A stretch of DNA of 64,000 nt from an uncultured Alphaproteobacteria bacterium (GCA_903862715.1 CAIOYY010000057.1:124001-188000), one strand, 5' to 3'; positions 44,807 to 55,346 are shown, counted from the first letter of the stretch. Translations and numbers: made by a program. The notes: generated by a model not told the origin, from the sequence alone.

Positions 44807-45733
44807 TCAAGACCCGGGCTTTAGATGGGCGCGCGGATGGGCTGCGTCATAAACAGCCAGGACGCGCGCACCCTCGACCTCGGTATATTTCTGCGTCGTG
44901 GAAAGCGAGGCATGCCCGAGAAGTTCCTGCACGCTTCGAAGGTCGCCGCCATTTTTGAGGAGGTGCGTGGCGAAGGAATGGCGCAGTGCATGCGGTGTCG
45001 CGCTGGTTGAAAGGCCCAGCCTTCCGCGCAGCCGCTGCATCAGGCTTTGTGCATCGCGCGCGCTCATGGGCCCGCCCCGGCGCGACAGAAACAGCGGTTC
45101 CGCTTTGCCGCCCGAAAAGGGAACTAGCGCAGCATAGGCATCAATGGCCTCGCGCACCGCGTCCAGTACGGGCACCGCGCGTTCCTTGTTGCCCTTGCCG
45201 AGCACGGTCAGCGAATCGCCCAAAGGCACGTCGCCGCGTTTTAAGCCCAGCGCTTCGGAAATGCGCAGTCCCGTCCCGTACAGCAGCGTAAGCAGCGCGG
45301 TGTCGCGCGCGGCGATCCACGGCACTTCATTTTCGCCCGCATCGTCGATGGCGCGCACCGCATCGGGCTCGCTGATGGGGCGCGGCAGCGTGCGCGGCAG
45401 CTTCGGCGAACGCACGGCTTTCAGCGCCGCGCCGTCCGCCAGTTCTTCGCGTTCAAGATAACGATAGAAGGAACGCAAGGCCGCCATCGCACGCTGCACG
45501 CCATGCGCGCCGAGGCCGTCTTTCCGCCGATGGGTCAGGAAGGCGCGCACATCGGCGGGCTGCAATTTCTGCAATAGGGAAAGCGTTACGCGCCCGCCGT
45601 GATGCAGCGCCAAAAACCCGATGAAGCGGTCCACATCGTCGCCATAGGCGCGCAGCGTGTGCGGGCTGGCGCGCCGTTCATGGGCAAGCCCTGCGAGCCA
45701 TTCGCGGCTCAACTCCTGAGCGGTTGCAGCCAT
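44807..45733 (-). CDS. xerC: Tyrosine recombinase XerC
   Basis: 308 residues. All catalytic residues are in place: Arg 157 (GTGLRISE), Lys 180, His 248 and Arg 251 (PHALRHSFATHLL), His 274 (LLGHASLSTT), and nucleophile Tyr 283 (QKYTEV). With XerD it resolves chromosome dimers at dif. No dif site was recognised here. Its start lies 25 nt inside the end of the DUF484 gene, the usual DUF484-xerC coupling, and this argues against a mobile-element integrase. Confidence 0.94.
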   Translation of the reverse strand: MAATAQELSREWLAGLAHERRASPHTLRAYGDDVDRFIGFLALHHGGRVTLSLLQKLQPADVRAFLTHRRKDGLGAHGVQRAMAALRSFYRYLEREELADGAALKAVRSPKLPRTLPRPISEPDAVRAIDDAGENEVPWIAARDTALLTLLYGTGLRISEALGLKRGDVPLGDSLTVLGKGNKERAVPVLDAVREAIDAYAALVPFSGGKAEPLFLSRRGGPMSARDAQSLMQRLRGRLGLSTSATPHALRHSFATHLLKNGGDLRSVQELLGHASLSTTQKYTEVEGARVLAVYDAAHPRAHLKPGS

Positions 45734-46401
45734 GCGCGTATCGTCGTTTCCATCGCGCGAACGAAATAGGCGATCTCCCGCGTTTCGCCGTCATCGTCGA
45801 AGCGATCAGGATCATGCGATCCCACCGCATAAAGCGCGGGCGGTGATGCATCTCCGAAGTTCATGCGGAACACGGCAACGCTCTGCAGAAGGCCAGCGCC
45901 CGGAAACAAGGCCGTATAGGCATTGCCCTTCAGCACCGCACCCACGGCATCCGCTGCGAGCAGCCGCTGCACGGCGCCCGGCGCCAGAAGATGCATGCCG
46001 CTGCGGCCCAGATTGAGATGGGCATTGCTCTCGATGCCCAGAGAAACGACATCGGCGCAAAGAAGGGGCGCCGCACCGCAGGCGATCTTCACGGCCTCGT
46101 CGAAGCCGCGCGCATTCAGCAGATCGAGCACCAGACGTTTCACGCCGTCATAGGTTGCCTCGCCATATTCGCTGCTGCCGCGCCGCGTGGTGCGATCGGC
46201 TTTCAGCGCCGCGATTTCGGCGGCCATCCGCCCGATGACGAAATGCTGGAAATCGCTGACATCGGGCGCATCGGCGAAGCGCAGCGGAAGCAGCAACGCC
46301 AGTAATTCCGGATCGGCGGCAAGGCGGTTCCGATATAGGCGCAGATAGGCCTTCACCGCTTCGATGGCGTCTTCCGGTTTTGGCTGTTCGGCGCGCTGCA
46401 T
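45709..46401 (-). CDS. DUF484 family protein (GAF-like)
   Basis: 230 residues. N-terminal helices (AVKAYLRLYRNRLAADPELLALLLP) are followed by DVSDFQHFVIGRMAAEIAAL and a GAF-like C-terminal half ending RAMETTIRAWL. DUF484 genes regularly precede xerC in Proteobacteria, with unknown function. It overlaps xerC by 25 nt and follows fsa on the same strand. Confidence 0.88.
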   Translation of the reverse strand: MQRAEQPKPEDAIEAVKAYLRLYRNRLAADPELLALLLPLRFADAPDVSDFQHFVIGRMAAEIAALKADRTTRRGSSEYGEATYDGVKRLVLDLLNARGFDEAVKIACGAAPLLCADVVSLGIESNAHLNLGRSGMHLLAPGAVQRLLAADAVGAVLKGNAYTALFPGAGLLQSVAVFRMNFGDASPPALYAVGSHDPDRFDDDGETREIAYFVRAMETTIRAWLQPLRS

Positions 46402-46465
46402 GGCGTTCCCCGACGCGTGTTCCCAGCGGAGACGCGCAAACGAATCGCCCTAGTATAGTCGCTGC

Positions 46466-47119
46466 TTACAGAATCGACTGCCCGCCGCGTTTCCAGTCCT
46501 CGAGAAAAGCGGCAAGGCCCTTGTCGGTCAGCGGATGATGGATCAGCGCCTTGAACACTGAAGGGGGTAGCGTCGCGACATCGGCGCCCGCAAGCGCGGC
46601 CTCGCGCACATGGGTTGCATGGCGAATGGAAGCGGCAAGAATCTCGGTGCGGAAATCGTAATTGTCGTAGATCTCGCGGATCTCACGGATCAGCTCCATG
46701 CCATCATGGCCGCCATCGTCGAGCCGGCCGACAAAGGGCGAGATATAGGTCGCGCCCGCTTTTGCGGCGAGCAAAGCCTGATTGGGCGAAAAGCACAGGG
46801 TCACATTCACGGTGTGTCCGGCATCGGACAGGGTCTTGCAGGCGCGCAGGCCGTCCCAGGTCAGCGGCACCTTGACGGTGATGTTCGGCGCAATCGCGGT
46901 GAGCTTCTTGCCCTCGGCGATCATTTCATTGGCGGTGATCGCGGTCACTTCGGCGCTTACCGAGCCCGGCACCATTTTGCAGATGGCGGCCAGCGAATCG
47001 AAAAAGGACAAGCCTGTCTTCGCGGCCAGCGTCGGATTGGTGGTCACACCATCGATAAGGCCGGTGGCGACCAGGGCTTCGATCTCTTTCGGATCGGCCG
47101 AATCGAGGAATAGTTTCAT
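46466..47119 (-). CDS. fsa: Transaldolase / fructose-6-phosphate aldolase family
   Basis: 217 residues, the short TalC/FSA form. [11 protein letters not shown] at the N-terminus, [11 protein letters not shown] (24-34), NITVKVPLT with the Schiff-base Lys 83, and SPFVGRLDD near residue 128 are diagnostic. It either moves a dihydroxyacetone unit between sugar phosphates or cleaves fructose 6-phosphate; length alone cannot decide. Divergent from priA. Confidence 0.92.
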   Translation of the reverse strand: MKLFLDSADPKEIEALVATGLIDGVTTNPTLAAKTGLSFFDSLAAICKMVPGSVSAEVTAITANEMIAEGKKLTAIAPNITVKVPLTWDGLRACKTLSDAGHTVNVTLCFSPNQALLAAKAGATYISPFVGRLDDGGHDGMELIREIREIYDNYDFRTEILAASIRHATHVREAALAGADVATLPPSVFKALIHHPLTDKGLAAFLEDWKRGGQSIL

Positions 47120-47193
47120 CTTGCGCCTTCCATTCCGTGGCTTGATTGTCCCGCGACCTTGACGCGGCAGGGGCGGCGTCGAAAGTGTCCGCT

Positions 47194-49368
47194 ATGTCGA
47201 CCACAAACGCCGCCTCGCGTGCAAGCGTCCTCGTCCCGCTGCCACTCCAGGGCCCCTATGACTACCTTCTTGCGGAAGGCGGCGAGGGGCAACGCGGTCT
47301 CGTGGTGCGTGCACCGCTAGGAAAACGCGAGATTCTGGGCGTCGTCTGGGGGAAGGCCGAGGGTGATATCGCGCCGGAAAAATTGCGGTCCGCAACCGCA
47401 CTCCTCCCTGAGCAACGCCTCCCCCCCTCGCTGTGTGACTTCGTCGATTGGGTCGCGCGCTACACATTGGCGCCGCGAGGCGCCGTCCTCGCGCAGGTCT
47501 TGCGCGCGCCCGACGCCTTCGATCCGGAAAAGCCGCGACCGGCCTTTGTCCTTGGCACAAGGCCGGAGGGCCGCCTTACCCCGGCGCGCGAAAAAATTCT
47601 GACGTTGATGGCGGACGGCCTCGCCCGCAGCATGCCCGATATTGCCGAACAGGCGGGCGTCTCGCCCGGCGTCGTGAAAGGCCTTGCAGAAACCGGCGCG
47701 CTGAGATCCGCGTCACTGCCGGAATTCATGCCCTTCGCGATTCCCGATCAGAATTATGTCGAGGTCACGCTGTCGCCCGATCAGGCAGAGGCCGCGCTTC
47801 ATCTGCGCGAAGCCGTGGTGAAAAACGAATATTCTGCCCATCTGCTCGACGGCGTCACGGGTTCCGGTAAAACCGAAAGCTATTTCGAGGCAGTGGCCGA
47901 AGCACTGGCGCAAGGTCGACAGGCGCTCATTCTGCTCCCCGAAATCGCGCTGACGGTGCAGTTTCTCGATCGCTTCGCGGCGCGTTTCGGCTGCCGTCCG
48001 GCGGAATGGCATTCCGAAATGACCGAACGCGAGCGCCGCCGCACCTATCGCGCGGTGATGGGCGGCCATGCGCGGGTCGTCGCGGGCGCGCGCTCGGCGC
48101 TGTTCCTGCCCTTCCCGGAATTGGGGCTCATCATTGCCGATGAAGAACATGACCAGGCCTATAAGCAGGATGAAGGCGTCGTCTATAATGCGCGCGACAT
48201 GGCGGTGGTGCGCGCGCGCATCGAGAATTGCCCCGTCGTTCTTTCCTCCGCCACGCCGTCGCTGGAAACCTGGCTCAACGCAAAAAACGGCCGCTACGCC
48301 TGGCTGAAGCTTCCCTCCCGTCACGGCGTCGCCGAAATGCCGGAGATACTGCTTGTCGATCTGCGCGCCGAATCCGAACCCGGCAAATATCTGTCTACGC
48401 CGCTGCTCGAAGGCCTTAAGGGCGTTCTTGCTTCAGGTGAACAGGCGCTGTTGTTTCTGAACCGTCGGGGTTATGCGCCGCTCACCTTGTGTTCGGCCTG
48501 CGGCCACAAGGAAACCTGCCGCAATTGTTCGGCCTGGATGGTCGAGCACCGCTATCGCGGGCGTCTCGTCTGTCATCATTGCGGGTTCGAGACCAAGCGC
48601 CCGCAGAAATGTTCGTCCTGCGAAGCGGTCGAATCCTTCATCCCCTGTGGCCCCGGCGTCGAACGCGTTGAAGAAGAACTGCGCGCGAGCCTGCCGGACG
48701 CGCGCATCGCCATTGCGTCCAGCGACACGCTGGCCAGTCCCAAAGACATGCGCCGTCTATTGGAAAGCTTTGGACGCGGCGAGATCGACATTCTGATCGG
48801 CACGCAGATCGTCGCCAAAGGCCATCATTTTCCGCAACTCACTTTGGCGGGCGTGATTGATGCCGATCTCGGCGGTGTCGGCGGCGATCCGCGCAGTTCC
48901 GAACGCAGCTTTCAGGTGCTCTATCAGGTCGCGGGTCGCGCGGGGCGCGCGGAAAAGCCGGGCCGTGTTCTCATTCAAACTCGCAATCCCGACGATCCGG
49001 TGATGCAGGCGCTGAAATCGGGCGCGCGCGATGCATTCCTTGCCCGTGAAGCCGAAACGCGCGAACGCGCCGGCGCGCCGCCTTTCGGTCGCCTCGCGGC
49101 GCTGCTGCTCGCGGGTCCCGATGGCGACAAGGTGCGCGACGCGGCGCGTGCACTGGCCGCGTCTGCACCGAAGGGAAGGGGCGTGCGCGTCTGGGGGCCT
49201 GCGCCCGCTTTCTATCAGGTGCTGCGCGGCAAAACGCGCGAGCGTCTCTTGGTGCAGGCCGAACGCAATATCGACATTCAGGATTATTTGCGCGTCTGGC
49301 TGGGCGCACAGAAGATTCCGTCGTCGGTGCGCCTCACCGTCGATATCGACCCGATGAGTTTCTTCTGA
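47194..49368 (+). CDS. priA: Primosomal replication protein N' (PriA helicase)
   Basis: 724 residues from the ATG at 47194; an ATG at 47146 in frame adds 16 residues that homology does not need. An N-terminal 3'-DNA-binding domain (VLVPLPLQGPYDYLL) is followed by helicase Walker A GVTGSGKTE (about 227-235) and Walker B IADEEHDQAYKQDEG near 320. Paired cysteines of the zinc-binding region lie near residues 430-485 (CSACGHKETCRNC; CHHCG; CSSC). The helicase C-terminal domain includes GTQIVAKGHHFP and QVAGRAGR. It restarts stalled replication forks. It is convergent with leuC, 11 nt between stops. Confidence 0.95.
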   Translation: MSTTNAASRASVLVPLPLQGPYDYLLAEGGEGQRGLVVRAPLGKREILGVVWGKAEGDIAPEKLRSATALLPEQRLPPSLCDFVDWVARYTLAPRGAVLAQVLRAPDAFDPEKPRPAFVLGTRPEGRLTPAREKILTLMADGLARSMPDIAEQAGVSPGVVKGLAETGALRSASLPEFMPFAIPDQNYVEVTLSPDQAEAALHLREAVVKNEYSAHLLDGVTGSGKTESYFEAVAEALAQGRQALILLPEIALTVQFLDRFAARFGCRPAEWHSEMTERERRRTYRAVMGGHARVVAGARSALFLPFPELGLIIADEEHDQAYKQDEGVVYNARDMAVVRARIENCPVVLSSATPSLETWLNAKNGRYAWLKLPSRHGVAEMPEILLVDLRAESEPGKYLSTPLLEGLKGVLASGEQALLFLNRRGYAPLTLCSACGHKETCRNCSAWMVEHRYRGRLVCHHCGFETKRPQKCSSCEAVESFIPCGPGVERVEEELRASLPDARIAIASSDTLASPKDMRRLLESFGRGEIDILIGTQIVAKGHHFPQLTLAGVIDADLGGVGGDPRSSERSFQVLYQVAGRAGRAEKPGRVLIQTRNPDDPVMQALKSGARDAFLAREAETRERAGAPPFGRLAALLLAGPDGDKVRDAARALAASAPKGRGVRVWGPAPAFYQVLRGKTRERLLVQAERNIDIQDYLRVWLGAQKIPSSVRLTVDIDPMSFF

Positions 49369-49379
49369 CGAAACCGGGC

Positions 49380-50801
49380 TTACTGATAATCCCGCACATC
49401 GACGAGGTGACCGGCAATCGCGGACGCCGCCGCCATGGCCGGGCTCATTAGATGCGTGCGACCGCCGCGTCCCTGACGTCCTTCGAAATTGCGGTTCGAC
49501 GTCGAGGCGCAACGCTCGCCCGGCTCCAGCCGGTCGGCATTCATCGCCAGACACATCGAGCATCCCGGCTCACGCCATTCGAAGCCCGCTTCGGTGAAGA
49601 TCTTGTCGAGGCCTTCGGCTTCCGCCTGTTCCTTCACAAGGCCCGAACCCGGCACCACCATCGCACCAACATGCGAAGCGACCTTGCGGCCTTTCGCTAG
49701 CTGGCCTTCGACGATCTTCGCGGCTTCGCGCAAATCCTCGATGCGGCCATTGGTGCAGGAGCCGATGAAGGCGCGGTCGATCTTCAGATCGGTCAGCGCA
49801 ACGCCCGGCTGAATGCCCATATACTCAAGCGCGCGGGAGATGCCGTTGCGCTTGTTGATGTCGTGTTCGTCGGCGGGGTTCGGAACGCGGCTCGTAATCG
49901 GCGCAGCCTGTTCCGGGCTCGTGCCCCATGTCACCATCGGCGCGATGTCCGATGCGTTCAGATGGATCTCGGTATCGAAATGCGCGTCCGGATCGGATTT
50001 CAGCGTGCGCCAATAGGCGACGGCTTGTTCCCACGCCGCGCCCTTGGGCGCACGCGGACGGCCTTTGAGATAATTGAACGTCGTTTCGTCGGGCGCGATC
50101 AGGCCGGCGCGCGCGCCCCCTTCGATCGTCATGTTGCAGACCGTCATGCGGCCTTCCATCGAAAGGCCCATGATGGCGTCGCCGGCAAATTCGATCACAT
50201 AACCGGTGCCGCCCGCAGTGCCGATTTTCGCGATGATCGCGAGAATAATGTCTTTCGCGCGCACGCCCAGCGGCAAGGCGCCGTTCACCGAAATGCGCAT
50301 GTTCTTCGAGGGGGTCGCGAGCAATGTCTGCGTCGCCAGCACATGTTCGACCTCGGACGTGCCGATGCCGAAGGCAAGAGCGCCGAACGCGCCATGGGTG
50401 GCGGTGTGCGAGTCGCCGCACACGATGGTGGTGCCCGGCAGGGTCCAGCCCTGTTCCGGTCCAACGATGTGCACGATGCCCTGGCGGATATCGTCCATCT
50501 TCAGATATTCGACGCCGAATTCCTTCGCATTGTCTTCCAGCGTCTGGATCTGCAGCGCGGATTCCGGATCGGCGATGGCGATCTTGCGGTTGGTCGTCGG
50601 CACATTGTGATCGGCGACGGCCAGCGTCAGGTCGGGACGGCGCGCCTTGCGGTGCGTGTCGCGCAGGCCTTCAAACGCCTGGGCGCTCGTCACTTCGTGA
50701 ATCAGGTGACGGTCGATATAGAGCACGCTCGCCTCGCCGGGCGCCTCGTGAACGAGGTGGCTGTCCCAGATCTTGTCATACAGCGTTTTGGGCTTACTCA
50801 T
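49380..50801 (-). CDS. leuC: 3-isopropylmalate dehydratase large subunit
   Basis: 473 residues from the ATG at 50801 ([13 protein letters not shown] start, preceded by AAGAG); the open frame extends 28 codons up without homology. Aconitase-family cluster cysteines are in IGSCTNGRI (near residue 346) and in [11 protein letters not shown] (near 408). [26 protein letters not shown] is the conserved core (landmark GDSHTATHG). With LeuD it isomerises 2- to 3-isopropylmalate in leucine synthesis. leuD is not found next to it. Confidence 0.95.
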   Translation of the reverse strand: MSKPKTLYDKIWDSHLVHEAPGEASVLYIDRHLIHEVTSAQAFEGLRDTHRKARRPDLTLAVADHNVPTTNRKIAIADPESALQIQTLEDNAKEFGVEYLKMDDIRQGIVHIVGPEQGWTLPGTTIVCGDSHTATHGAFGALAFGIGTSEVEHVLATQTLLATPSKNMRISVNGALPLGVRAKDIILAIIAKIGTAGGTGYVIEFAGDAIMGLSMEGRMTVCNMTIEGGARAGLIAPDETTFNYLKGRPRAPKGAAWEQAVAYWRTLKSDPDAHFDTEIHLNASDIAPMVTWGTSPEQAAPITSRVPNPADEHDINKRNGISRALEYMGIQPGVALTDLKIDRAFIGSCTNGRIEDLREAAKIVEGQLAKGRKVASHVGAMVVPGSGLVKEQAEAEGLDKIFTEAGFEWREPGCSMCLAMNADRLEPGERCASTSNRNFEGRQGRGGRTHLMSPAMAAASAIAGHLVDVRDYQ

Positions 50802-50918
50802 GCTCTTAAGGTCCCTGAATGGTCGGTCGTGAAAAAGGCGTGTCTCAAGACCGGGGTATGAACATCGAAATCGGAAATGGCTCAAGTCCCTTGCGGGGTC
50901 TTGGCCGGCGGTTTTCGC

Positions 50919-51110
50919 CTAACCGGCGCTGAAATAGAGAACCGCCATAATGACGATGACGGCGATAAACTGCGCGAGCACCCGGTAGCGCATCAGCCGG
51001 TTCGACCAGTTTTGCGAGGCCGTGCCCCCCTTGAACAGGACAAAGAGCCCCGCCAGCAGAATGACAAGGACCACGCCAAGCGCGATCGCGACTAGAAATC
51101 GTCCGTCCAT
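50919..51110 (-). CDS. Twin-transmembrane small protein (HIG1-like)
   Basis: 63 residues from the ATG at 51110 with GGAG upstream; the longer frame has no support. Two helices, residues ~5-25 (LVAIALGVVLVILLAGLFVLF) and ~43-61 (LAQFIAVIVIMAVLYFSAG), are joined by a polar loop with NRLMRYRVLAQ, the HIG1 motif. Mitochondrial HIG1 proteins associate with cytochrome oxidase supercomplexes; the bacterial role is unproven. It lies 117 nt upstream of leuC on the same strand. Confidence 0.8.
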   Translation of the reverse strand: MDGRFLVAIALGVVLVILLAGLFVLFKGGTASQNWSNRLMRYRVLAQFIAVIVIMAVLYFSAG

Positions 51111-51336
51111 GCCTTCTCCTTGAGGCGCTTTTGCCCGGGAAACAAGCCCCAACCTTGGGGCCGGTACGGGGGTGACAGCGCGGGCTTTCGTCGCGGGCGG
51201 GCCCGAGGACAAGGGGCAAGACACACGCTCACTGGACATGTGATAGTGGGAAGACCGAATGGTAAGTCCCGCGAAAGGGATTTGTAGCGATCATGGGGTT
51301 CGGCCCTTCAGGCCGGAACCGCCACGACGGGAGGAA

Positions 51337-51930
51337 ATGATGAGATATTATGCGGGCGCCTGTAGCGCGCTCTTCGCCGCCTGTCTGGCCCTTACGGCAA
51401 GCGTTTCGGCCTATGCCGCCGATGCTGCGGCCCCGGCCGAACCGACCCCGGAAGAAGCCGCCGCCGCCGCCGTCATCGCCGATGCCCGCGCCGCCATCAA
51501 TATTACCGCCGCCTGGACCCGCGCGACCCCCGGGAACGCCACCAATGCCGCAGTCTATCTGCGCATCTCCAATAATGGCACCGAGCCGGAACGCCTGATC
51601 GGCGTGCGCGCCGCCATGGCCGAACGGGCCGAAATCCATACCGGCGGCGCCGCTATGGCAGCGGTAGAAGGTCTCGATGTCCCGGCGGGCGAAACGCTGG
51701 CGTTCGCCCCGAACGACAATCACATCATGCTGATCGACCTGCGCGCGCCGCTGCTCGAAGGGGATAGCTTCCTTGTTCAGCTCGAATTCGAAAAAGGCGG
51801 TTCGCAGACTGTTGCCGTGCCGGTCGGCGCGGCGAATGCCATGGCGCCCCCGCTTGTCTCGGCCGGTAATGCGGAAGACATCACCTCGGGTGCGACCGAG
51901 GAACCGGCGGACGATTCCGCCCCGCAATAG
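51337..51930 (+). CDS. PCuAC-type copper chaperone (DUF461) with acidic tail
   Basis: 197 residues; start at one of two adjacent ATGs (51337 or 51340) behind GGGAGG. The signal peptide is cut near AYAA (residue 27). An Ala/Glu/Pro-rich spacer precedes the PCuAC domain (about 52-165). Metal ligands His 101, Met 107, His 129 and Met 131 are visible: M-X21-H-X-M is kept, but the first His-to-Met spacing is 5 where the family has 10, a shortened loop. The final ~30 residues are acidic. The family delivers Cu(I) to the CuA site of cytochrome oxidase in the periplasm. Confidence 0.85.
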   Translation: MMRYYAGACSALFAACLALTASVSAYAADAAAPAEPTPEEAAAAAVIADARAAINITAAWTRATPGNATNAAVYLRISNNGTEPERLIGVRAAMAERAEIHTGGAAMAAVEGLDVPAGETLAFAPNDNHIMLIDLRAPLLEGDSFLVQLEFEKGGSQTVAVPVGAANAMAPPLVSAGNAEDITSGATEEPADDSAPQ

Positions 51931-51932
51931 GC

Positions 51933-52169
51933 TCAGAAGTCGGAAATAATGCCCTTTTTCTCCCAGTCGCCATAGCGGGTGGGCTCGGGGCCCTTTTGCC
52001 CGCCGATCTCCTTGGCTCTGGCTTCTTCCGCCTTGGCTGTTGCGGCGCGGCGCTCTTCGGCCTCGGCCAATGCGCGCTTGGCTTCCGGCGTAAGGGCGGG
52101 CATCGGACGGGCGATCTGATCCGGCGTTTTCGCTGCCTCTCCGGCCTCTCTCTTTTCCTTCTGGCTCAT
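51933..52169 (-). CDS. DUF1674 protein, SDHAF4-like succinate dehydrogenase assembly factor
   Basis: 78 residues. The charged helical N-terminus is variable, but the C-terminus [19 protein letters not shown] is the invariant family block. Mitochondrial SDHAF4 binds flavinated SdhA and protects it before complex II assembly; the bacterial members are inferred to act the same way. It is divergent from htpX and convergent with the PCuAC gene (2-nt gap). Its link with htpX/rsmB is common in alphaproteobacteria. Confidence 0.9.
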   Translation of the reverse strand: MSQKEKREAGEAAKTPDQIARPMPALTPEAKRALAEAEERRAATAKAEEARAKEIGGQKGPEPTRYGDWEKKGIISDF

Positions 52170-52244
52170 GCCCCCTACATAACGTGCATCCGCCCCGGCT
52201 TCCTAGATGGGAAACAGAGGGCCGGGCATGAGGTTCTGAAGACA

Positions 52245-53114
52245 ATGAATGTGTTGCGTACGGGAATTCTGATGGCCGCGATGACCGGCCTCTTCCTTGC
52301 CGCCGGATTCCTGATCGGCGGCCAGTCCGGCATGGTGATCGCTTTCGTGATCGCGGCGGGCATGAATGTCTTTGCCTACTGGAATTCCGACAAGATGGTC
52401 CTGCGCATGTACCGCGCCCGCGAGGTCGATGAGGCCAGCGCGCCAGATCTCGTTCGCATGGTGCGCCAGCTGGCGCAGAACGCAGACCTGCCGATGCCGA
52501 AGGTCTATGTCGCCGACAATCCGCAGCCCAACGCCTTTGCCACGGGCCGCAATCCGGCGAATGCCGCCGTCTGCGCGACGACCGGCCTTCTCGAGCGTCT
52601 CAGCGCCGAGGAAATCGCGGGCGTCATGGCGCATGAGCTGGCGCATGTGAAAAACCGCGACACGCTTACCATGACGATAGCCGCAACGATTGCGGGCGCC
52701 ATCGCCATGCTGGCGAATTTTGCCTTCTTCATGGGCGGGCGCCGCGACTCCCCTTTGGGCGGCCTCGGCGTCGTGCTCGTGATGCTGGTGATGCCGCTGG
52801 CGGCAAGCCTCATACAGATGGCGATCAGCCGTACACGCGAATACGAGGCCGACCGCATCGGCGCGGCTATTTCGGGACGCCCTCTTTGGCTCGCCTCTGC
52901 CCTGCAGCAGATACAGTCCTCGGCGCAGCGCATCGGCAATAACGAAGCCGAAGGCCATCCGGCGTCGGCCCACATGTTCATCATCAATCCGTTGAGCGGC
53001 GGCAATTTCCGTTCGCTCTTCACCACCCATCCCTCGACCGAGGAGCGCGTACGCCGACTGACCGCCATGGCGGCGCAAATGGGCCAGGCGCCGAAACCGG
53101 GACCGTGGTCCTGA
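52245..53114 (+). CDS. htpX: Membrane zinc metalloprotease HtpX
   Basis: 289 residues from the ATG at 52245; frames further upstream run through the antisense of the DUF1674 gene. Two N-terminal helices (about 5-25, 29-46), the zinc motif HELAH with His 130, Glu 131 and His 134, two further helices (about 143-165, 172-195), and the third ligand region [10 protein letters not shown] near residue 205 match HtpX. It degrades misfolded membrane proteins on the cytosolic side. rsmB follows after 24 nt. Confidence 0.95.
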   Translation: MNVLRTGILMAAMTGLFLAAGFLIGGQSGMVIAFVIAAGMNVFAYWNSDKMVLRMYRAREVDEASAPDLVRMVRQLAQNADLPMPKVYVADNPQPNAFATGRNPANAAVCATTGLLERLSAEEIAGVMAHELAHVKNRDTLTMTIAATIAGAIAMLANFAFFMGGRRDSPLGGLGVVLVMLVMPLAASLIQMAISRTREYEADRIGAAISGRPLWLASALQQIQSSAQRIGNNEAEGHPASAHMFIINPLSGGNFRSLFTTHPSTEERVRRLTAMAAQMGQAPKPGPWS

Positions 53115-53138
53115 CCCGCGCGGCGAGATTCTCCTTTC

Positions 53139-54440
53139 ATGGATAAAGCGAGCGGCCTGCCTGCGCGCCGTGCCGCGCTCGCCATTCTGTCCGACGTGCT
53201 CAGAAAACGCCGCGCGCTGGATGTCGCGACGGCGGACGTGCTGTCGCGCACAAAACTCGATGAGCGCGACGCGGCCTTTGCCCGCGCCATCGCCAATGAA
53301 ACGCTGCGCCGCTTCGGGCTGCTCGATGCGCTGATCCGCAAATATGTTCCGAAAGCGCCGCAGCCGCATAAGGCGGGCGCGACGCTGGAAATCCTGATGG
53401 CGGGCGCCTGCGAGCTTCTGTTCCTGAAAGTCGCGCCGCATGCTGCGGTCGATGCCGCGAACCGACTGGCGCAGGAAGACAACAAGGCGGTGCATTTCAA
53501 GCCGCTGATCAATGCGGTGCTGCGCCGGATCACCCGCGAAGGCGATGCGGCGCTGGACGGCCTCGACGCAACGCGCCTCTCCGCGCCCGACTGGCTATGG
53601 GCGCGCTGGTCGTCCTTTTATGGCGATGAAACAGCACGCGCCATCGCCGACGCGCATCTCGCGCGCCCGCCGCTCGACCTCGCCTTGAAATCCGCGATGA
53701 ATGCCGGGACGGCGTTTCCGGACGCCGACCGGCTCGCGTCCGATGTGTTGCGTCTGGAGGCTGCCGGCCGCATCGAAATGCTCCCCGGTTATTCCGAAGG
53801 CGAATGGTGGGTGCAGGATTTCGCCGCCGGTCTGCCCGCGAAACTGTTCGGCGATATCGCTGGTAAACGCGTCATCGATCTCTGCGCCGCGCCCGGTGGA
53901 AAAACCGCGCAGCTTGCGGCGCGCGGGGGGATCGTCACCGCGCTTGATGTGTCGGACGAACGCCTCGCTTTGGTGCGCGAAAATCTCGCGCGGCTTTCGC
54001 TGAAGGCCGAAACCATTGCGTCTGACGCGCGTGACTGGCAGCCGGAATCGCCCGCGCCCTTCGTGCTGCTCGATGCTCCCTGCACCGCGACGGGGACAAT
54101 CCGCCGTCACCCCGAACTTCCCTGGCTGAAAAGCGTCGCCGATGTGCTGGTATTGGAAAATCTGCAACGCGAATTATTCGACGCGGCAGCGCAAATGACC
54201 GCGCCCGGCGGAACGCTCGTCTATGCTGTCTGTTCGCTGGAGCCGGAAGAAGGGATCGAACAGGTCGAATCCTTCCTTGCGCGCAATGATAGTTTTTCGC
54301 GCGCGCGGCTTACAGCCGCCGATGTCCCCGATCCGGATTTTATTTCGCCCGAAGGCGATCTGCGCACGCTACCGTCGCACTGGCCCGATCGCGGCGGCAT
54401 GGACGGCTTCTTCGCCGCGCGCCTCACGCGCGCTCTATAG
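53139..54440 (+). CDS. rsmB: 16S rRNA (cytosine967-C5)-methyltransferase RsmB
   Basis: 433 residues. A NusB-like RNA-binding domain (about 8-135; FARAIANETLRRFGLLDALI) is followed by the Rossmann methyltransferase: SAM loop DLCAAPGGKTAQLAA (near 248), LDAPCTATGTIRRHPEL (near 311; catalytic Cys motif) and YAVCSLEPEEG (near 366; nucleophilic Cys). It makes m5C967 in 16S rRNA. Confidence 0.93.
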   Translation: MDKASGLPARRAALAILSDVLRKRRALDVATADVLSRTKLDERDAAFARAIANETLRRFGLLDALIRKYVPKAPQPHKAGATLEILMAGACELLFLKVAPHAAVDAANRLAQEDNKAVHFKPLINAVLRRITREGDAALDGLDATRLSAPDWLWARWSSFYGDETARAIADAHLARPPLDLALKSAMNAGTAFPDADRLASDVLRLEAAGRIEMLPGYSEGEWWVQDFAAGLPAKLFGDIAGKRVIDLCAAPGGKTAQLAARGGIVTALDVSDERLALVRENLARLSLKAETIASDARDWQPESPAPFVLLDAPCTATGTIRRHPELPWLKSVADVLVLENLQRELFDAAAQMTAPGGTLVYAVCSLEPEEGIEQVESFLARNDSFSRARLTAADVPDPDFISPEGDLRTLPSHWPDRGGMDGFFAARLTRAL

Positions 54441-54457
54441 AAGTCGCCCAAAACGCC

Positions 54458-55078
54458 TCACGTATTACCGCAATCATATTGCCGCGAAGGAAGCCCGCCG
54501 CTCTCTCCGATGGTCGGGGTATCCAGAACCGGATTGGAATCGAGATCGGCACCGTTCTCGTCGATCAGCGACACCGATTGTTCGAAGCGAAGAACGATCG
54601 CGTCGGCGCGGTCGCCGACGGCTTCCGTGATGTAAAGCCGGTTGCGCGCCATATAGACGCTGCCGCGCAGCACGCGTCCATCGGCAAGTCCCACGCTCAT
54701 CTGATGTCCCGGAATACGCGGCGTGTCGTAAAACACCGGCGCGTCGTAGAGAACCTCACCGCGCGCATGCAGGCCTGCGACCGCGCTGTCGATCAGTGAC
54801 TGGTCTTCTTCAGGTCCGTCGGCAAAATGCGCGACCATGACTTTCAGCGGCGCGCCATTGTGTTCTACAGAAAATTCGCGTGCCGGCGCGCTGTGTTCGC
54901 CATCCTGATAGGTGAAATCGCGCGACGCGGGATGGCTCGGAAAATTGATGGAGACGCGATATTCGCAACTCGTGAACACTTCGCCGGCCACTTCGCCCAA
55001 TGGCGCGTTCGCCGCCATTAGCAACGGGGCAAAGAGACTGGACATAAGCGCAATGCGAAACGATGGACGTATGGGCAT
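54458..55078 (-). CDS. Secreted protein of unknown function
   Basis: 206 residues from the ATG at 55078; the frame is open further up but the signal peptide begins here (IALMSSLFAPLLMAANA, cut near residue 24). The mature part is probably a beta-rich domain with two cysteines, CEYRVSINFPSHP near residue 38 and YDCGNT at the C-terminus, which could form a disulfide. Landmarks: YQDGEHSAPAREFSVEHNG, FYDTPRIPGHQMSVGLADGR. No family recognised. Convergent with rsmB. Confidence 0.65.
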   Translation of the reverse strand: MPIRPSFRIALMSSLFAPLLMAANAPLGEVAGEVFTSCEYRVSINFPSHPASRDFTYQDGEHSAPAREFSVEHNGAPLKVMVAHFADGPEEDQSLIDSAVAGLHARGEVLYDAPVFYDTPRIPGHQMSVGLADGRVLRGSVYMARNRLYITEAVGDRADAIVLRFEQSVSLIDENGADLDSNPVLDTPTIGESGGLPSRQYDCGNT

Positions 55079-55346
55079 GGACGCTTTCCCCGTTTTCGGC
55101 CGCCTTGAACGGCGGCGCGTGTCTGCAAAAAGATAACACCGGCTCCGCGCACACGAAAGCAGATGCGTCTGCCGGGCATCGACGATGGCGATCATGGAAG
55201 GCTAAGCGGAAATCTGTATCAGATATGTGCCGCGCATCCACACAGCGGGAAGAGTAGATTGCCACTTCTTCTCAGCTCTGCGGCGCAGCGCTATGGTCTA
55301 CCCAGGCGGTCACGGGAAAACCGGGCCGTCTAACGGGGAGGCGATC

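Noticed and set aside
44807..45733. Tyrosine recombinase as a sign of an integrated element.
   Set aside because: The protein and its overlap with DUF484 match housekeeping XerC; no attachment repeats, tRNA gene or phage genes are nearby.
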